Shown here one piece after another: positions 15,168-23,795 of a stretch of 48,330 nt of DNA. The stretch comes from Candidatus Zambryskiibacteriota bacterium. GTDB lineage: Bacteria > Patescibacteriota > Minisyncoccia > Phycocordibacterales > DATDWN01. Under the pieces are notes generated by a model, which was not told the DNA's origin, searched no databases, and worked only from the letters and a program-made list of their open reading frames with translations. A program made the translations under genes and the position numbers. Position 1 is the first letter of the stretch. Each line of letters opens with the position of its first letter. Location of the stretch: contig JAHFOB010000006.1 in the NCBI GenBank assembly GCA_023267045.1, forward strand, positions 1 to 48,330, read 5' to 3'.

Positions 15168-16952
15168 CTATTTTTTAAATCTTTTTGCTTGGAGATTATA
15201 CAACTCTGCATATTTTCCTTTTTGGCTCATGAGTTCTTTATGATCCCCCTCTTCAATAAGTTTCCCTTCATCAAGAACAAAAATTTTATCACAAGCAGAA
15301 ATTGTGGAGAAATCATGAGAAATTAAAATCGCAGTTCTGTCCTCTGGAAGATTTTCTATTGAATCGAATATTTTTGACTCAGACTCAGCATCAACTGATG
15401 CTGTCGGTTCATCCAAAATCATAACTAATCCATCACGATACAACGTCTTTGCAATTGAAAGCTTTTGTCTCTGGCCCTTTGATGGTTCCTTACCGCTAAA
15501 TTCTACTCCGAGTTGCTGATCATACTTGTCTTTCCATTCTTCAATAAAAACATGAGATTGACTAACATGAGCAGCTTCTACAACTTTTGTAAAATTAGCT
15601 GGTTTGTCAGATCGACCTATAGCTATTGCATCTTTAACAAGGAAATCATAACCTGCATAATCCTGAAGCATTACGGCAAGATATGACCACCATTCTTTTA
15701 TTGAAATTTCTCTTAAGTCGACTCCGTTTACTATTATTCTTCCTTCGGTTGGGTCGTAAATTCTACATAAAAGTTTTACTAGGGTTGTTTTTCCGGCGCC
15801 ATTATTCCCCACAAGACCAATGTTATCCCCCGCTCGTAAAATTAAATTTATCTTTTTTAAAATTAATTTGTCTGAATTATCATATTTAAAACTAACATTT
15901 TCAAATATTATTTCTGGCGCCATTTTTATATTAAGAATTTTTGGATTTTTAGATTCAATTACAATCGGCTTTGTATTCATAAACTCTTGCATATCACGAA
16001 CAATAAGATTATTTTCGTATTGTCCAGATATCATTTCTAGCAAATTTGTAATTGAAGCTCGTACGCTATTTAAAACTCCGACCATGAATACAAAAGTACC
16101 TACTTGATATTGTGAAGATACAACCCCCTTCAATACTAAAATCAAACCCCATGCTAAACCTAGAAGCGCAATTGCATCAGTTACAGAAGTTAACCAGACT
16201 CTATTTTTCTCTAATTTTAATTGTTTTTCTCCAAAGTCCGCCAAAATTTTCCTCATCCAACTCAATAGTTTCCCACTAGATTGAAGTAATTTTGTTTCAA
16301 TCAGAAAAATTCTAAAAATAAAATGCTGTCGAAGATCTCCAAAACGACGTTGTTCAGGTGAGTCCTTTGACCAAATACTCCAAGATTGGCCAGCAAACTT
16401 TATGTCAGTTATAAAACTGGGTATTGCAGCAATCACAACTATTAAATATACAAACACATCAAAACGAATTGCAATTATAGTTCCAGTGATTAAACCGGTG
16501 ACCGCTCTTAAAATATCAAACTGTGTATTACTTAGTTGGTAGATAGGATTTGGGCCATTTCTAAAAGCTCTTTGGATTAAATCTTGAAATCTTGGGTCTT
16601 CATAACGAGCAATATCAATTTTTTCTCGCTGTTTCATAATGTCTAACTCTATTTCCATCTGAAGTTTAACCATCCTGCGTCTATTTACATAAAGTTGTAA
16701 ATTACTAATTATCCCAGGGAGTCCACTGACAACAGCGTAAATTATAATCATGTACCAAACTTCAGATGATGAAGTCTTAACTGAAAGAATGACAACATCA
16801 ACCAATTTACCCAAGAGAAATGAATTCCCGTAACCCAAAACTCCAGAAAATATATACAAAAAAACCATCACCCATGTTGCCCTTGGGACAAATCTAAATG
16901 AATAATTAAGAGAGAAAATAATACTTTTTAAGTATTCCTTTATATTCTTCAT
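15168..16952 (-). CDS. ABC exporter, fused permease/ATPase, with unusual signature motif
   Basis: Half-transporter of the type I exporter family. 594 aa with a six-helix membrane domain (about 1-325) and a C-terminal ATPase. Walker A is GNNGAGKTT, Walker B MILDEPTASVD, and the H-loop is ISHD. The expected LSGGQ signature is replaced by PSKGQ (GKEPSKGQRQKLSIAK), so the C-loop serine/glycine pattern is altered. Very AT-rich, like the core genes. It follows trpS by 3 bases and precedes aspS, from which palindromic element C separates it. Substrate unknown. Confidence 0.88.
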   Translation of the reverse strand: MKNIKEYLKSIIFSLNYSFRFVPRATWVMVFLYIFSGVLGYGNSFLLGKLVDVVILSVKTSSSEVWYMIIIYAVVSGLPGIISNLQLYVNRRRMVKLQMEIELDIMKQREKIDIARYEDPRFQDLIQRAFRNGPNPIYQLSNTQFDILRAVTGLITGTIIAIRFDVFVYLIVVIAAIPSFITDIKFAGQSWSIWSKDSPEQRRFGDLRQHFIFRIFLIETKLLQSSGKLLSWMRKILADFGEKQLKLEKNRVWLTSVTDAIALLGLAWGLILVLKGVVSSQYQVGTFVFMVGVLNSVRASITNLLEMISGQYENNLIVRDMQEFMNTKPIVIESKNPKILNIKMAPEIIFENVSFKYDNSDKLILKKINLILRAGDNIGLVGNNGAGKTTLVKLLCRIYDPTEGRIIVNGVDLREISIKEWWSYLAVMLQDYAGYDFLVKDAIAIGRSDKPANFTKVVEAAHVSQSHVFIEEWKDKYDQQLGVEFSGKEPSKGQRQKLSIAKTLYRDGLVMILDEPTASVDAESESKIFDSIENLPEDRTAILISHDFSTISACDKIFVLDEGKLIEEGDHKELMSQKGKYAELYNLQAKRFKK

Positions 16953-16955
16953 TGA

Positions 16956-17936
16956 TTAATACAACTTAACCCCAATCACCTCTCTCACCTGATCCATTTT
17001 CTTTTCGGCTTTTTGTTTTGCTCGTTTGCCACCTTCTTTCAAAACATCGAGTACGTAGTCTACATCATGAGCCAGTTTTTCTCTTTTTTCTCGAAGAGGC
17101 GCAATGAAAGTTTCTATATTTTTGATAAGAATTTCTTTTGATTCTTTGTGAGAAAAACCACCATTTTCATATTTTTGCCGTAAATCATTTAATTCGTCCT
17201 GTGTTGAAAAAAGTCTGTGGAGTTTAAAAACATTATCTTCTTCTGGGTTTCTTTTTTCTTCGATACCTCTAGAGTCCGTCACGATAGACATGACAGCTTT
17301 TTTTATTTCGTCATGTGTAGCAAAAAGCGGAATAGTATTTCCGTAACTCTTCGACATTTTCTGCCCATCTGTTCCAGGAACAACCGCGACTTCTTGCATA
17401 ATTTTTGATTGAGGAAGTTTAAGTATTTCTGTTTTGAAAATATTATTAAATTTTTGTGCCGTATCGCGAGCGTACTCAACATGCTGTTTCTGATCCTGCC
17501 CAACAGGCACAACATCAACATCGTATAGTAAAATATCGGCTGCCATGAGCATTGGATAGTTAAATGTTCCGACATTTATTTCTTTTTTATTGGCTTCAGC
17601 ATCTTTATATGCATGTGCACGTTCAAGGTATGCCATTGGTGTAATAGTGTCGAAAATCCAGGCAAGTTCTGTATGTTCAGATACATCTGACTGTTTGAAA
17701 ATGACTGATTTTTGTGGATCAAAACCAATGGCTAGATAATCGATAACTAGATTTAAAATATTATCTTTCAACACTTCTTTATCTTGGACAGAATTGAGTG
17801 CGTGATAGTCGGGGATAAAAAAATATGACTCGTGCGAATCCTGCATTTCTATCATTTGCTTCATCATCCCAAAATAGTTTCCAATATGAGGCTTCCCGCT
17901 CGGCTGTATGCCAGAAAGTAAAATCTTTTTGTTCAT
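16956..17936 (-). CDS. trpS: Tryptophanyl-tRNA synthetase
   Basis: Class I synthetase charging tRNA-Trp. 326 aa, normal length. It begins MNKKILLSGIQPSGKPHIGN, with the HIGH-type motif HIGN near residue 17, and carries the KMSKS motif GQKMSKSYGN. The internal ATG at 17936 is preferred over 17972, since the upstream 12 codons (LFHLEICYNIL) do not belong to the family. It has no clear Shine-Dalgarno sequence, but TACAAT stands 15-20 bases upstream on this strand, so the message may be nearly leaderless. Confidence 0.95.
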   Translation of the reverse strand: MNKKILLSGIQPSGKPHIGNYFGMMKQMIEMQDSHESYFFIPDYHALNSVQDKEVLKDNILNLVIDYLAIGFDPQKSVIFKQSDVSEHTELAWIFDTITPMAYLERAHAYKDAEANKKEINVGTFNYPMLMAADILLYDVDVVPVGQDQKQHVEYARDTAQKFNNIFKTEILKLPQSKIMQEVAVVPGTDGQKMSKSYGNTIPLFATHDEIKKAVMSIVTDSRGIEEKRNPEEDNVFKLHRLFSTQDELNDLRQKYENGGFSHKESKEILIKNIETFIAPLREKREKLAHDVDYVLDVLKEGGKRAKQKAEKKMDQVREVIGVKLY

Positions 17937-18008
17937 AAGAATATTGTAGCAAATTTCTAAATGAAACAACACTATATTTTAGCCGTGTTTCATAATTATA
18001 CGGTTCTA

Positions 18009-18068
18009 TTGACATACTTTTTATAAATGCTATAATTATAGCAGAAGGCATTGTGCCTGTTTTTCTGT
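18009..18068 (+). promoter_or_regulatory. Strong promoter and leader hairpin of the second ABC exporter
   Basis: The -35 TTGACA (18009-18014), a 16-base spacer and the -10 TATAAT (18031-18036) preceded by TGC. Immediately downstream is a hairpin AGGCA-TTG-TGCCT (18046-18058) running into GTTTTTCTGTC, and then the Shine-Dalgarno GGAGGAG at 18071. The hairpin plus U-tract resembles the leader at 807-829. Confidence 0.8.
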
Positions 18069-18081
18069 CTGGAGGAGCCCT

Positions 18082-19896
18082 TTGAAAAAGTTCTTGAGAG
18101 ATTTATGGAAAGTATACAGCCCCTTGAAATGGGCAGTGTCTGGTGTGTTCGGCTTCATTGCTGTAAACCAGATCCTGAATCTTGGTGGGCCGTTCCTCAT
18201 GAGTAAACTTATCGACCAGCTGTCTAAAAAACAGATGGGCATGAGTTTCTACCTCTTTGTTGTAAGTCTTATCACCCTCTGGATCTTTCGTGTCACGGCC
18301 TTCCGGCTATGGCGCGAACGCTATGAGCTTGAAAAGCTCGATGGTGCAATCCCTGAGCGGATGCAGGAATACACGATGCAGAAGTTGTTCGGTTTTTCAA
18401 TCGGACAGCATACGAGTGAAAATTCTGGTATCAAGCAGAGCGTCATCAACCGCGGCGAAAACGCCTTGGAAAACATGATGCAGTTACTTGTCTACCAAGC
18501 GCTTCCACTCGTAGTAGAAATTATGATTCTAACTGGCGTGCTTCTCTATTGGGCACCTCAGATCGGACTAATTGTACTGGTAAGTCTTGTGACCTGCCTC
18601 ATCTTCATATGGAGACTTAATGGTTCGTTCCGTAGCGACTTCAAACAGATCGAACATTTAAACATTCAAGATTCCAAGCTGAAGGGAGAGATCATCCGTA
18701 ATATTGGGATGATCATGGTGCAAGCGCAGGAGGAACGAGCTACAGACGAATGTCACGACAGCCAGGAGAAAGCGTACACCTTTACAAAAAATGTATGGTT
18801 GCGATTTCTAAACTGGGCGGCGTTGCGGGACTCGATTCCGCAGATCGCCCGGCTCATTGTTGTGATCTACGCTTCAAACCAAGTCATGAGTGGTAAATAC
18901 ACTCTTGGTGAATGGGTCATGTTCACAACGTGGACATCAAACGCGTTGGGTAATCTAGGTGAAATGAGCGGATTGCATCGACAAATCATCCGTGCATACA
19001 CTTCAATTAGGAAATACTTTGACATGCTTTCCATTGAGCCTGATGTGAAGGTTATCGATAATCCGGTTCGACCTGAAAAATATATTGGCAGAATCGAATT
19101 CGAAAACGTCACATTCAAGTATCAAGGAAGAGAGAAAGCGGAATCGAGTGAGGATGAAGAAGATGAGGATGCGCCTAAAAATGAACCTTCAAAACCAGTT
19201 GGTCCTGCCCTCGATGGTGTTAGTTTTACTATCGAAGCAGGAAAGACTGTGGCGTTTGTCGGAGCATCCGGCGCAGGCAAGTCAACACTCATCAAGGCAC
19301 TTGTCCGAGGACAGGATCCTGTCGGAGGCCGTATCAAAATAGACGGCAACGACTTGCGCACACTCGACCTCAAGCACTTCCGTAGTTCGATCGGTATCGT
19401 CGATCAGGACGTTTCGCTTTTTGATCAATCGCTCCGCTACAACATAACGTACGGACTGAATGGCAAAGGGTCGCTTGTCACTGACCACGAACTCCGCACA
19501 ATTGCAGAACTTTCGCGAATCGACCGATTTTGGGATCGACTAGAAAACGGATTCGATACCATTATCGGCGAACGTGGAGTAAAGCTTTCTGGTGGAGAAC
19601 GTCAGCGGGTCGGGATTGCTCGAGCTCTTGTGAAAGAGCCTGACATCCTGATCTTCGATGAAGCAACGAGCAATCTCGATTCAGAGAACGAAGCAATGAT
19701 CCGTGAAGCGATCGAGATGGTGAGCAAAGGTAGGACGACGATTATTATCGCCCACCGATTCAGCACCATCAAGAGCGTCGACAAGATCTTTGTTTTTGAC
19801 AAGGGTAAACTCGTCGGAGAAGGTAGCCACACTGAACTTGCTCAGACGTGCGAGTACTACCAGCGTCTCGTCAAGAATCAGCAATACATGCTGTAA
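18082..19896 (+). CDS. ABC exporter, fused permease/ATPase, G+C-rich
   Basis: Type I half-exporter, 604 aa. TTG start with GGAGGAG upstream. Membrane domain at about 1-320, then the ATPase with Walker A GASGAGKST, a canonical signature LSGGERQRVGIARAL, Walker B LIFDEATSNLD and the H-loop AHRFST. Between the domains is an acidic, Glu/Asp-rich insertion (residues about 353-372, AESSEDEEDEDAP). Codon use differs sharply from the other ABC exporter 1 kb away: sampled lines are well over half G+C. It forms its own transcription unit with a strong promoter and terminator, which argues for transfer or special expression. Substrate unknown. Export of a peptide such as the graspetide encoded at 25365 is possible but unsupported by proximity. 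Confidence 0.9.
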   Translation: MKKFLRDLWKVYSPLKWAVSGVFGFIAVNQILNLGGPFLMSKLIDQLSKKQMGMSFYLFVVSLITLWIFRVTAFRLWRERYELEKLDGAIPERMQEYTMQKLFGFSIGQHTSENSGIKQSVINRGENALENMMQLLVYQALPLVVEIMILTGVLLYWAPQIGLIVLVSLVTCLIFIWRLNGSFRSDFKQIEHLNIQDSKLKGEIIRNIGMIMVQAQEERATDECHDSQEKAYTFTKNVWLRFLNWAALRDSIPQIARLIVVIYASNQVMSGKYTLGEWVMFTTWTSNALGNLGEMSGLHRQIIRAYTSIRKYFDMLSIEPDVKVIDNPVRPEKYIGRIEFENVTFKYQGREKAESSEDEEDEDAPKNEPSKPVGPALDGVSFTIEAGKTVAFVGASGAGKSTLIKALVRGQDPVGGRIKIDGNDLRTLDLKHFRSSIGIVDQDVSLFDQSLRYNITYGLNGKGSLVTDHELRTIAELSRIDRFWDRLENGFDTIIGERGVKLSGGERQRVGIARALVKEPDILIFDEATSNLDSENEAMIREAIEMVSKGRTTIIIAHRFSTIKSVDKIFVFDKGKLVGEGSHTELAQTCEYYQRLVKNQQYML

Positions 19897-19920
19897 ACGT
19901 AAATCGGTCGTTAAAAATGT

Positions 19921-19947
19921 AAAAGGAGCCTGACCAGCTCCTTTTTT
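19921..19947. terminator. Bidirectional terminator
   Basis: AAGGAGC (19923-19929) pairs with GCTCCTT (19937-19943), with AAAA before and TTTTTT after. It serves the plus-strand exporter and the convergent methyltransferase. Confidence 0.85.
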
Positions 19948-19952
19948 GTTGT

Positions 19953-20654
19953 CTATTTTCTTAAATACCCTATCCAGAAGTTGCGTTTATAGGAGCGACC
20001 GTTCATTCGGGTATAGCTTGTCTTTTTTTCGAGACCCACGATTGTGAAATATTTTTCATACGTCCGCACAAAATCTTCTTTGGTCCAAACTCTCTCAACT
20101 ATGCCGATATCAGGCATAACGTATGTATCTTTTTCTTTTCCAGGGAATTTTTTAAGAAGTGTTTTTGCATTTTCGTCCCCATCTTTACACAAAGCTTTTA
20201 CGAAAAAATATCCGCTCTCTTTTAAAACTCTATGCGTTTCGATTAAATACATCTCCCTTTCTAATTCCGTAAGCGAATTTGATGAAGTCACGTCAAGCAA
20301 AATATCAAAAGTTGAATTTTCATATGGTAGTCTCTCCCCTATATTTTTCTTATCATACGATATATCGTATGATACGCCTGATGTTTTGAGATGTTCCCTA
20401 ATGTTTTCCTTTGCAATTGTAAGAGCAGCATCTGAAATTTCTAAACCGATAACTTTTACCCCAAGTTCAGCAAAATAAAAACTGTTTCGGCCTGTTCCAG
20501 AACCCAAATCTAAAACTCTAAGATTTGAGACCTCAATCCCCTGTTCTCTTTTAAGAAATTGCACAAAACGAACAACATCAGCCTGTGGCTTATTTTCTTT
20601 GGTCAAAAGCTTCGATTTTCTATATTCCCTATCCCAAACATTTTCTTGTGCCAT
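19953..20654 (-). CDS. Class I SAM-dependent methyltransferase
   Basis: 233 aa. The SAM-binding motif I is VLDLGSGTGRNSFYFAELG (about 45-62), followed by VIGLEISDAAL for the motif II acidic residue. Later motifs FDILLDVTSSNSL and ESGYFFVKALCKDGDE fit the family. No membrane segment. Substrate not deducible. It lies divergently from the methyltransferase at 20698, sharing a 43-base promoter region. Confidence 0.85.
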   Translation of the reverse strand: MAQENVWDREYRKSKLLTKENKPQADVVRFVQFLKREQGIEVSNLRVLDLGSGTGRNSFYFAELGVKVIGLEISDAALTIAKENIREHLKTSGVSYDISYDKKNIGERLPYENSTFDILLDVTSSNSLTELEREMYLIETHRVLKESGYFFVKALCKDGDENAKTLLKKFPGKEKDTYVMPDIGIVERVWTKEDFVRTYEKYFTIVGLEKKTSYTRMNGRSYKRNFWIGYLRK

Positions 20655-20697
20655 TTGCTAATTGTAACAGATACACCTTTCATGTATATTTTGAACA

Positions 20698-21267
20698 ATG
20701 ATAGTTTTATATTTAATCTTTGTCATTTTCAGCCTGTTTGTTTGCATTGGATTTATCCTGCTTTTGATTGCCCAAATCTGGGCAGAGTTCGTCATAGCTG
20801 CGCCGTTTATCCCTATTCCATCTCAAATAGAAGAGCAAGTCGTACAAAGTTTAAAATTAACAAAAAATAATATTTTCTACGACCTCGGCTGTGGAGATGG
20901 AAGGGTTTTGATCAAGGCCGTGGAGCAAAATCCAGAAATAAAAACTGTCGGAGTAGATATCGCCTTTTTACCTTTCCTAATATCAAAATGGAAAACAAGA
21001 AAATATAAAAATATTCAAATAATCAGAAAAGATTTTTTCAAGACTGATTTGAAAGAAGCGACACATATTTTTGTCTATTTGTCTTCAAAAATGGATGAAC
21101 TTTCAGCAAAAATCCAAAAGGAATGCAGACCCGGAACACGTATTGTTTCGTGCGACTTCCAATTTCAAAATCTAAAACCTATTGAAATAATTGACCTGCA
21201 TAACCCGACATCCAAAAGAGGTCAAAAACTCTTTGTTTATCAAATCTGGATAGGTAGCTCTAGATAG
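20698..21267 (+). CDS. Membrane-anchored methyltransferase resembling the FAM173/ATPSCKMT family
   Basis: 189 aa. N-terminal transmembrane helix (about 1-24, LIFVIFSLFVCIGFILLLI), then APFIPIPSQIEEQVVQSLKL preceding motif I FYDLGCGDGRVLIKAVE. An anchor followed by a proline-rich linker and a DLGxGDGR motif is the layout I associate with the FAM173-type lysine methyltransferases that act on membrane proteins. The target here is unknown. Its 3' end overlaps the convergent histidine kinase gene by 28 bases. Confidence 0.75.
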   Translation: MIVLYLIFVIFSLFVCIGFILLLIAQIWAEFVIAAPFIPIPSQIEEQVVQSLKLTKNNIFYDLGCGDGRVLIKAVEQNPEIKTVGVDIAFLPFLISKWKTRKYKNIQIIRKDFFKTDLKEATHIFVYLSSKMDELSAKIQKECRPGTRIVSCDFQFQNLKPIEIIDLHNPTSKRGQKLFVYQIWIGSSR

Positions 21268-22574
21268 AAAGTAGCACCCTTATCCCTACCCTCGGATTCA
21301 ACCCAAACACGGCCTTTATGGGCCTCTACAACGCCCTTTACGAAGACTAGGCCATATCCTGTGGAGTTGGTGTTTACCTTGAGAGAATCCGCCCCTCTAC
21401 CACCAGATTTGAACAGACGACTTTTATCCTCTTCGGCAATGCCAACACCAGTATCTTTAATACTTAATTTAATTTTTTTGCCAGTTTGAGAAAGTTCAAT
21501 TGCAACACTTCCAGATGGAGTATAGTTCACAGAATTATCAATCATATTTTTGACTGCTTCAGAAAGTTCTAGACTATCGCCTGTCATACCATAATCCCCA
21601 TCACTAACTTTCAAACTAAATTTCAAACCTTTAGCTTCCACAAAAGTTTTCTGCTCTGCCACAACTTTTTCCACGACATCTTTGAAATTCATTTGTTTCA
21701 TTTCATACGGCAATGTTCCATTTTCAGCACTCGATCCTTTCAAAATATTTTGAACATAGGTTACACCAAGATCTGTTTCCTCTAAACCTTTTTGAAGTAG
21801 TGGTCGAGCAAAATCCGATATCGTTCCGTAGTCATCTGTCAAAAGCTCAGCAAAAATATTTTTGGCATTACCCAGGCGACCCTTAACCTGATGGTTCATA
21901 AAATGCATCAGACTGGCCTGATTCTCATTGGCAATCTTAAGTTTTTCATTAGTATTAGTTAATTGCTCATACAGCATAGATTTATCCAAAGCAACAGATA
22001 TTACATTTATGAATGCACCTATAGAATCTTTCTCGTATTGAACAAGTTCAGAGTACTTACGGTTCAAACTTAGAAGCAAAACTCCTATAGGCTTATTTTC
22101 TATAATAAGTGGGTAAAGTATCGATGACTCTATGTGACCATCTGATTTAATTTTATTAAAAATTTCTTTTGAAACCAGGGAATCCCAAACGTCCGTCAAT
22201 TCTTCCGTGTAAACCATTGATTTATCTTTGAAGATTTTATTCAAAAAAGTATTCTTTGAAACATTTGTTATAGGGATGGAATCTAAAGAAATATTAAAAC
22301 TAGATTCAACTTTGTGTAATCTATCTGATTTTGAGAAATACAGTGGAGACAATATGTCTTTTTCTTCTTGATATAGAAAAATGCCAACTAATTCGAAATT
22401 AAAATCAATTTGTATCGTCGAATTTACTCTCTCTGCGAGATTCTTTGGTTGAAGAGCTAAAATACTTATAGAGTAAAGTTTATCAAGAAGAGAAAGGGTC
22501 TTATTTTTAACTGCAAGCTCTAAATTCTGTTTATAGAGATTCTCAGTTACAAATTTCAGTTCATCATTTTCCAT
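21240..22574 (-). CDS. Cytosolic sensor histidine kinase (GAF + HATPase)
   Basis: 444 aa without membrane segments. An N-terminal coiled coil (1-40) leads to a GAF-like domain (about 45-200), a helical dimerisation region with the H-box FMNHQVKGRLGN (H228, followed by Gln where Glu is usual), and a C-terminal ATPase domain with N-box NMIDNSVNYTP (343-353), G1 box DTGVGIAEED (374-383) and GYGL. Third gene of an operon behind a seven-helix membrane protein and a 97-aa protein. No response regulator is adjacent. HisKA-type proteins with an altered H-box can still be phosphorylated, but the change is worth checking. Confidence 0.88.
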   Translation of the reverse strand: MENDELKFVTENLYKQNLELAVKNKTLSLLDKLYSISILALQPKNLAERVNSTIQIDFNFELVGIFLYQEEKDILSPLYFSKSDRLHKVESSFNISLDSIPITNVSKNTFLNKIFKDKSMVYTEELTDVWDSLVSKEIFNKIKSDGHIESSILYPLIIENKPIGVLLLSLNRKYSELVQYEKDSIGAFINVISVALDKSMLYEQLTNTNEKLKIANENQASLMHFMNHQVKGRLGNAKNIFAELLTDDYGTISDFARPLLQKGLEETDLGVTYVQNILKGSSAENGTLPYEMKQMNFKDVVEKVVAEQKTFVEAKGLKFSLKVSDGDYGMTGDSLELSEAVKNMIDNSVNYTPSGSVAIELSQTGKKIKLSIKDTGVGIAEEDKSRLFKSGGRGADSLKVNTNSTGYGLVFVKGVVEAHKGRVWVESEGRDKGATFYLELPIQI

Positions 22575-22611
22575 TTTTATATATTACCCCGAACACAGTA
22601 TAATTGGAAAT

Positions 22612-22905
22612 CTAAGCTAAACTGGATGGTATTTCAGATGGTGTAAGATCAGCAATAAGAGAGACAACGGCATCTCTACAAACTTCACGTGAAGCTCTGC
22701 CAAAAAGTTTGTCATACTGGCTGACAAGCCTATTTACAACTTCCTTTTGATCATTATCACTAAAAGCCACTTCCCCTTTTACAGAATCAATAATACTTAG
22801 ACCTTGAACTTTTTTCGCTTCAGACCAAGCAAGAGGACCGATAATAAGAGCTTGCTCTTTTATGATTTTGACTGCTATTTGTGTAAGTGGTAGCGCAATA
22901 TTCAT
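22612..22905 (-). CDS. Hypothetical 97-aa protein of the signalling operon
   Basis: No family recognised. Starts MNIALPLTQIAVKIIKEQALIIGPLAWSEAKKV and is predicted mostly helical and soluble, with a weakly hydrophobic N-terminal third and a C-terminal REVCRDAVVSLIADLTPSEI. It starts 4 bases after the seven-helix protein gene stops, and the kinase follows after 37 bases. The arrangement suggests a partner between sensor and kinase. It could be a phosphotransfer, regulatory or adaptor protein; nothing in the sequence decides this. Confidence 0.7.
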   Translation of the reverse strand: MNIALPLTQIAVKIIKEQALIIGPLAWSEAKKVQGLSIIDSVKGEVAFSDNDQKEVVNRLVSQYDKLFGRASREVCRDAVVSLIADLTPSEIPSSLA

Positions 22906-22909
22906 AATT

Positions 22910-23743
22910 TTAAGTATTCTTTATATTTTTCAAAACAATAGAAACCTGCATGATGCTGATTGTCATTATAAGATAGGAAAACATGTACAAAAAATCTCCG
23001 TAACTTCCAACAAACCAGGTGTTATGATTAGCTTGATATAAAAAATTAAAATCGGATACATACTGCATTATCAAAGCAACTAGAAACCAAATCACAGGTT
23101 TTTTCATCATGCCACCTAAAACTTTTCTTGATAATATCAGAGTTAATATCGCTAAAGATAAGTAGAAAGCTTGTCCTAATGGGTATCCAAAATCTAGAAA
23201 AACTTTCAATTTATCAGACCAATCAAAAGCATAATCTTTAAGAAAGAATGAATAAGATACCCATAATAATAAAAGTGGTAACAATACTGATAATAATTGG
23301 TTATGTATAGATTTGAATGAGACTTTTACCCCAGAAACTCGTGCAAGATATACGACACCTAAAATATACCAGATTATACTACCAAAATAGCCTATATCTC
23401 CATATGAAGGATAGGGTGCTTGTATACTAGCAAAAAGATTATAATAACTATACACACTTTGCCCTATAGACTGAAATAGTAGACCTAAAGAAAAGAAAAT
23501 TATTGATTTACCTAAAAAACTTTTTAATCCTCCAAATGATTTCGAAATATATAGACCTAAAATCCCCCCAAAAATAGCTATAATCTGATACCACGAACCC
23601 CAAATATATTTGGCGTGAATTAAATTATCACCATTATAAAACGGATCTAGAATAATCCACCACACTGTCAACGAAGCAAACATTACCAGAGTTATGTTTA
23701 TCGTTATATTTTTTATTAAAAAATTTTTTATTTTATAAGACAT
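22910..23743 (-). CDS. Seven/eight-helix membrane sensor-like protein
   Basis: 277 aa, almost entirely hydrophobic segments connected by short loops, including an extracytoplasmic-type loop PYPSYGDIGYFG. A Pro-Tyr-Pro-Ser plus aspartate loop of this kind occurs in membrane sensory domains fused to diguanylate cyclases and kinases (recalled, not searched). Here the sensory module is a separate polypeptide and the kinase at 21240 has no membrane domain, so the two probably work together. First gene of the three-gene operon. Confidence 0.75.
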   Translation of the reverse strand: MSYKIKNFLIKNITINITLVMFASLTVWWIILDPFYNGDNLIHAKYIWGSWYQIIAIFGGILGLYISKSFGGLKSFLGKSIIFFSLGLLFQSIGQSVYSYYNLFASIQAPYPSYGDIGYFGSIIWYILGVVYLARVSGVKVSFKSIHNQLLSVLLPLLLLWVSYSFFLKDYAFDWSDKLKVFLDFGYPLGQAFYLSLAILTLILSRKVLGGMMKKPVIWFLVALIMQYVSDFNFLYQANHNTWFVGSYGDFLYMFSYLIMTISIMQVSIVLKNIKNT

Positions 23744-23795
23744 GTGTTAAGTTAAGCTAATTGTAACATAAATTACCAGTTGCAGGTTAGGGAGT

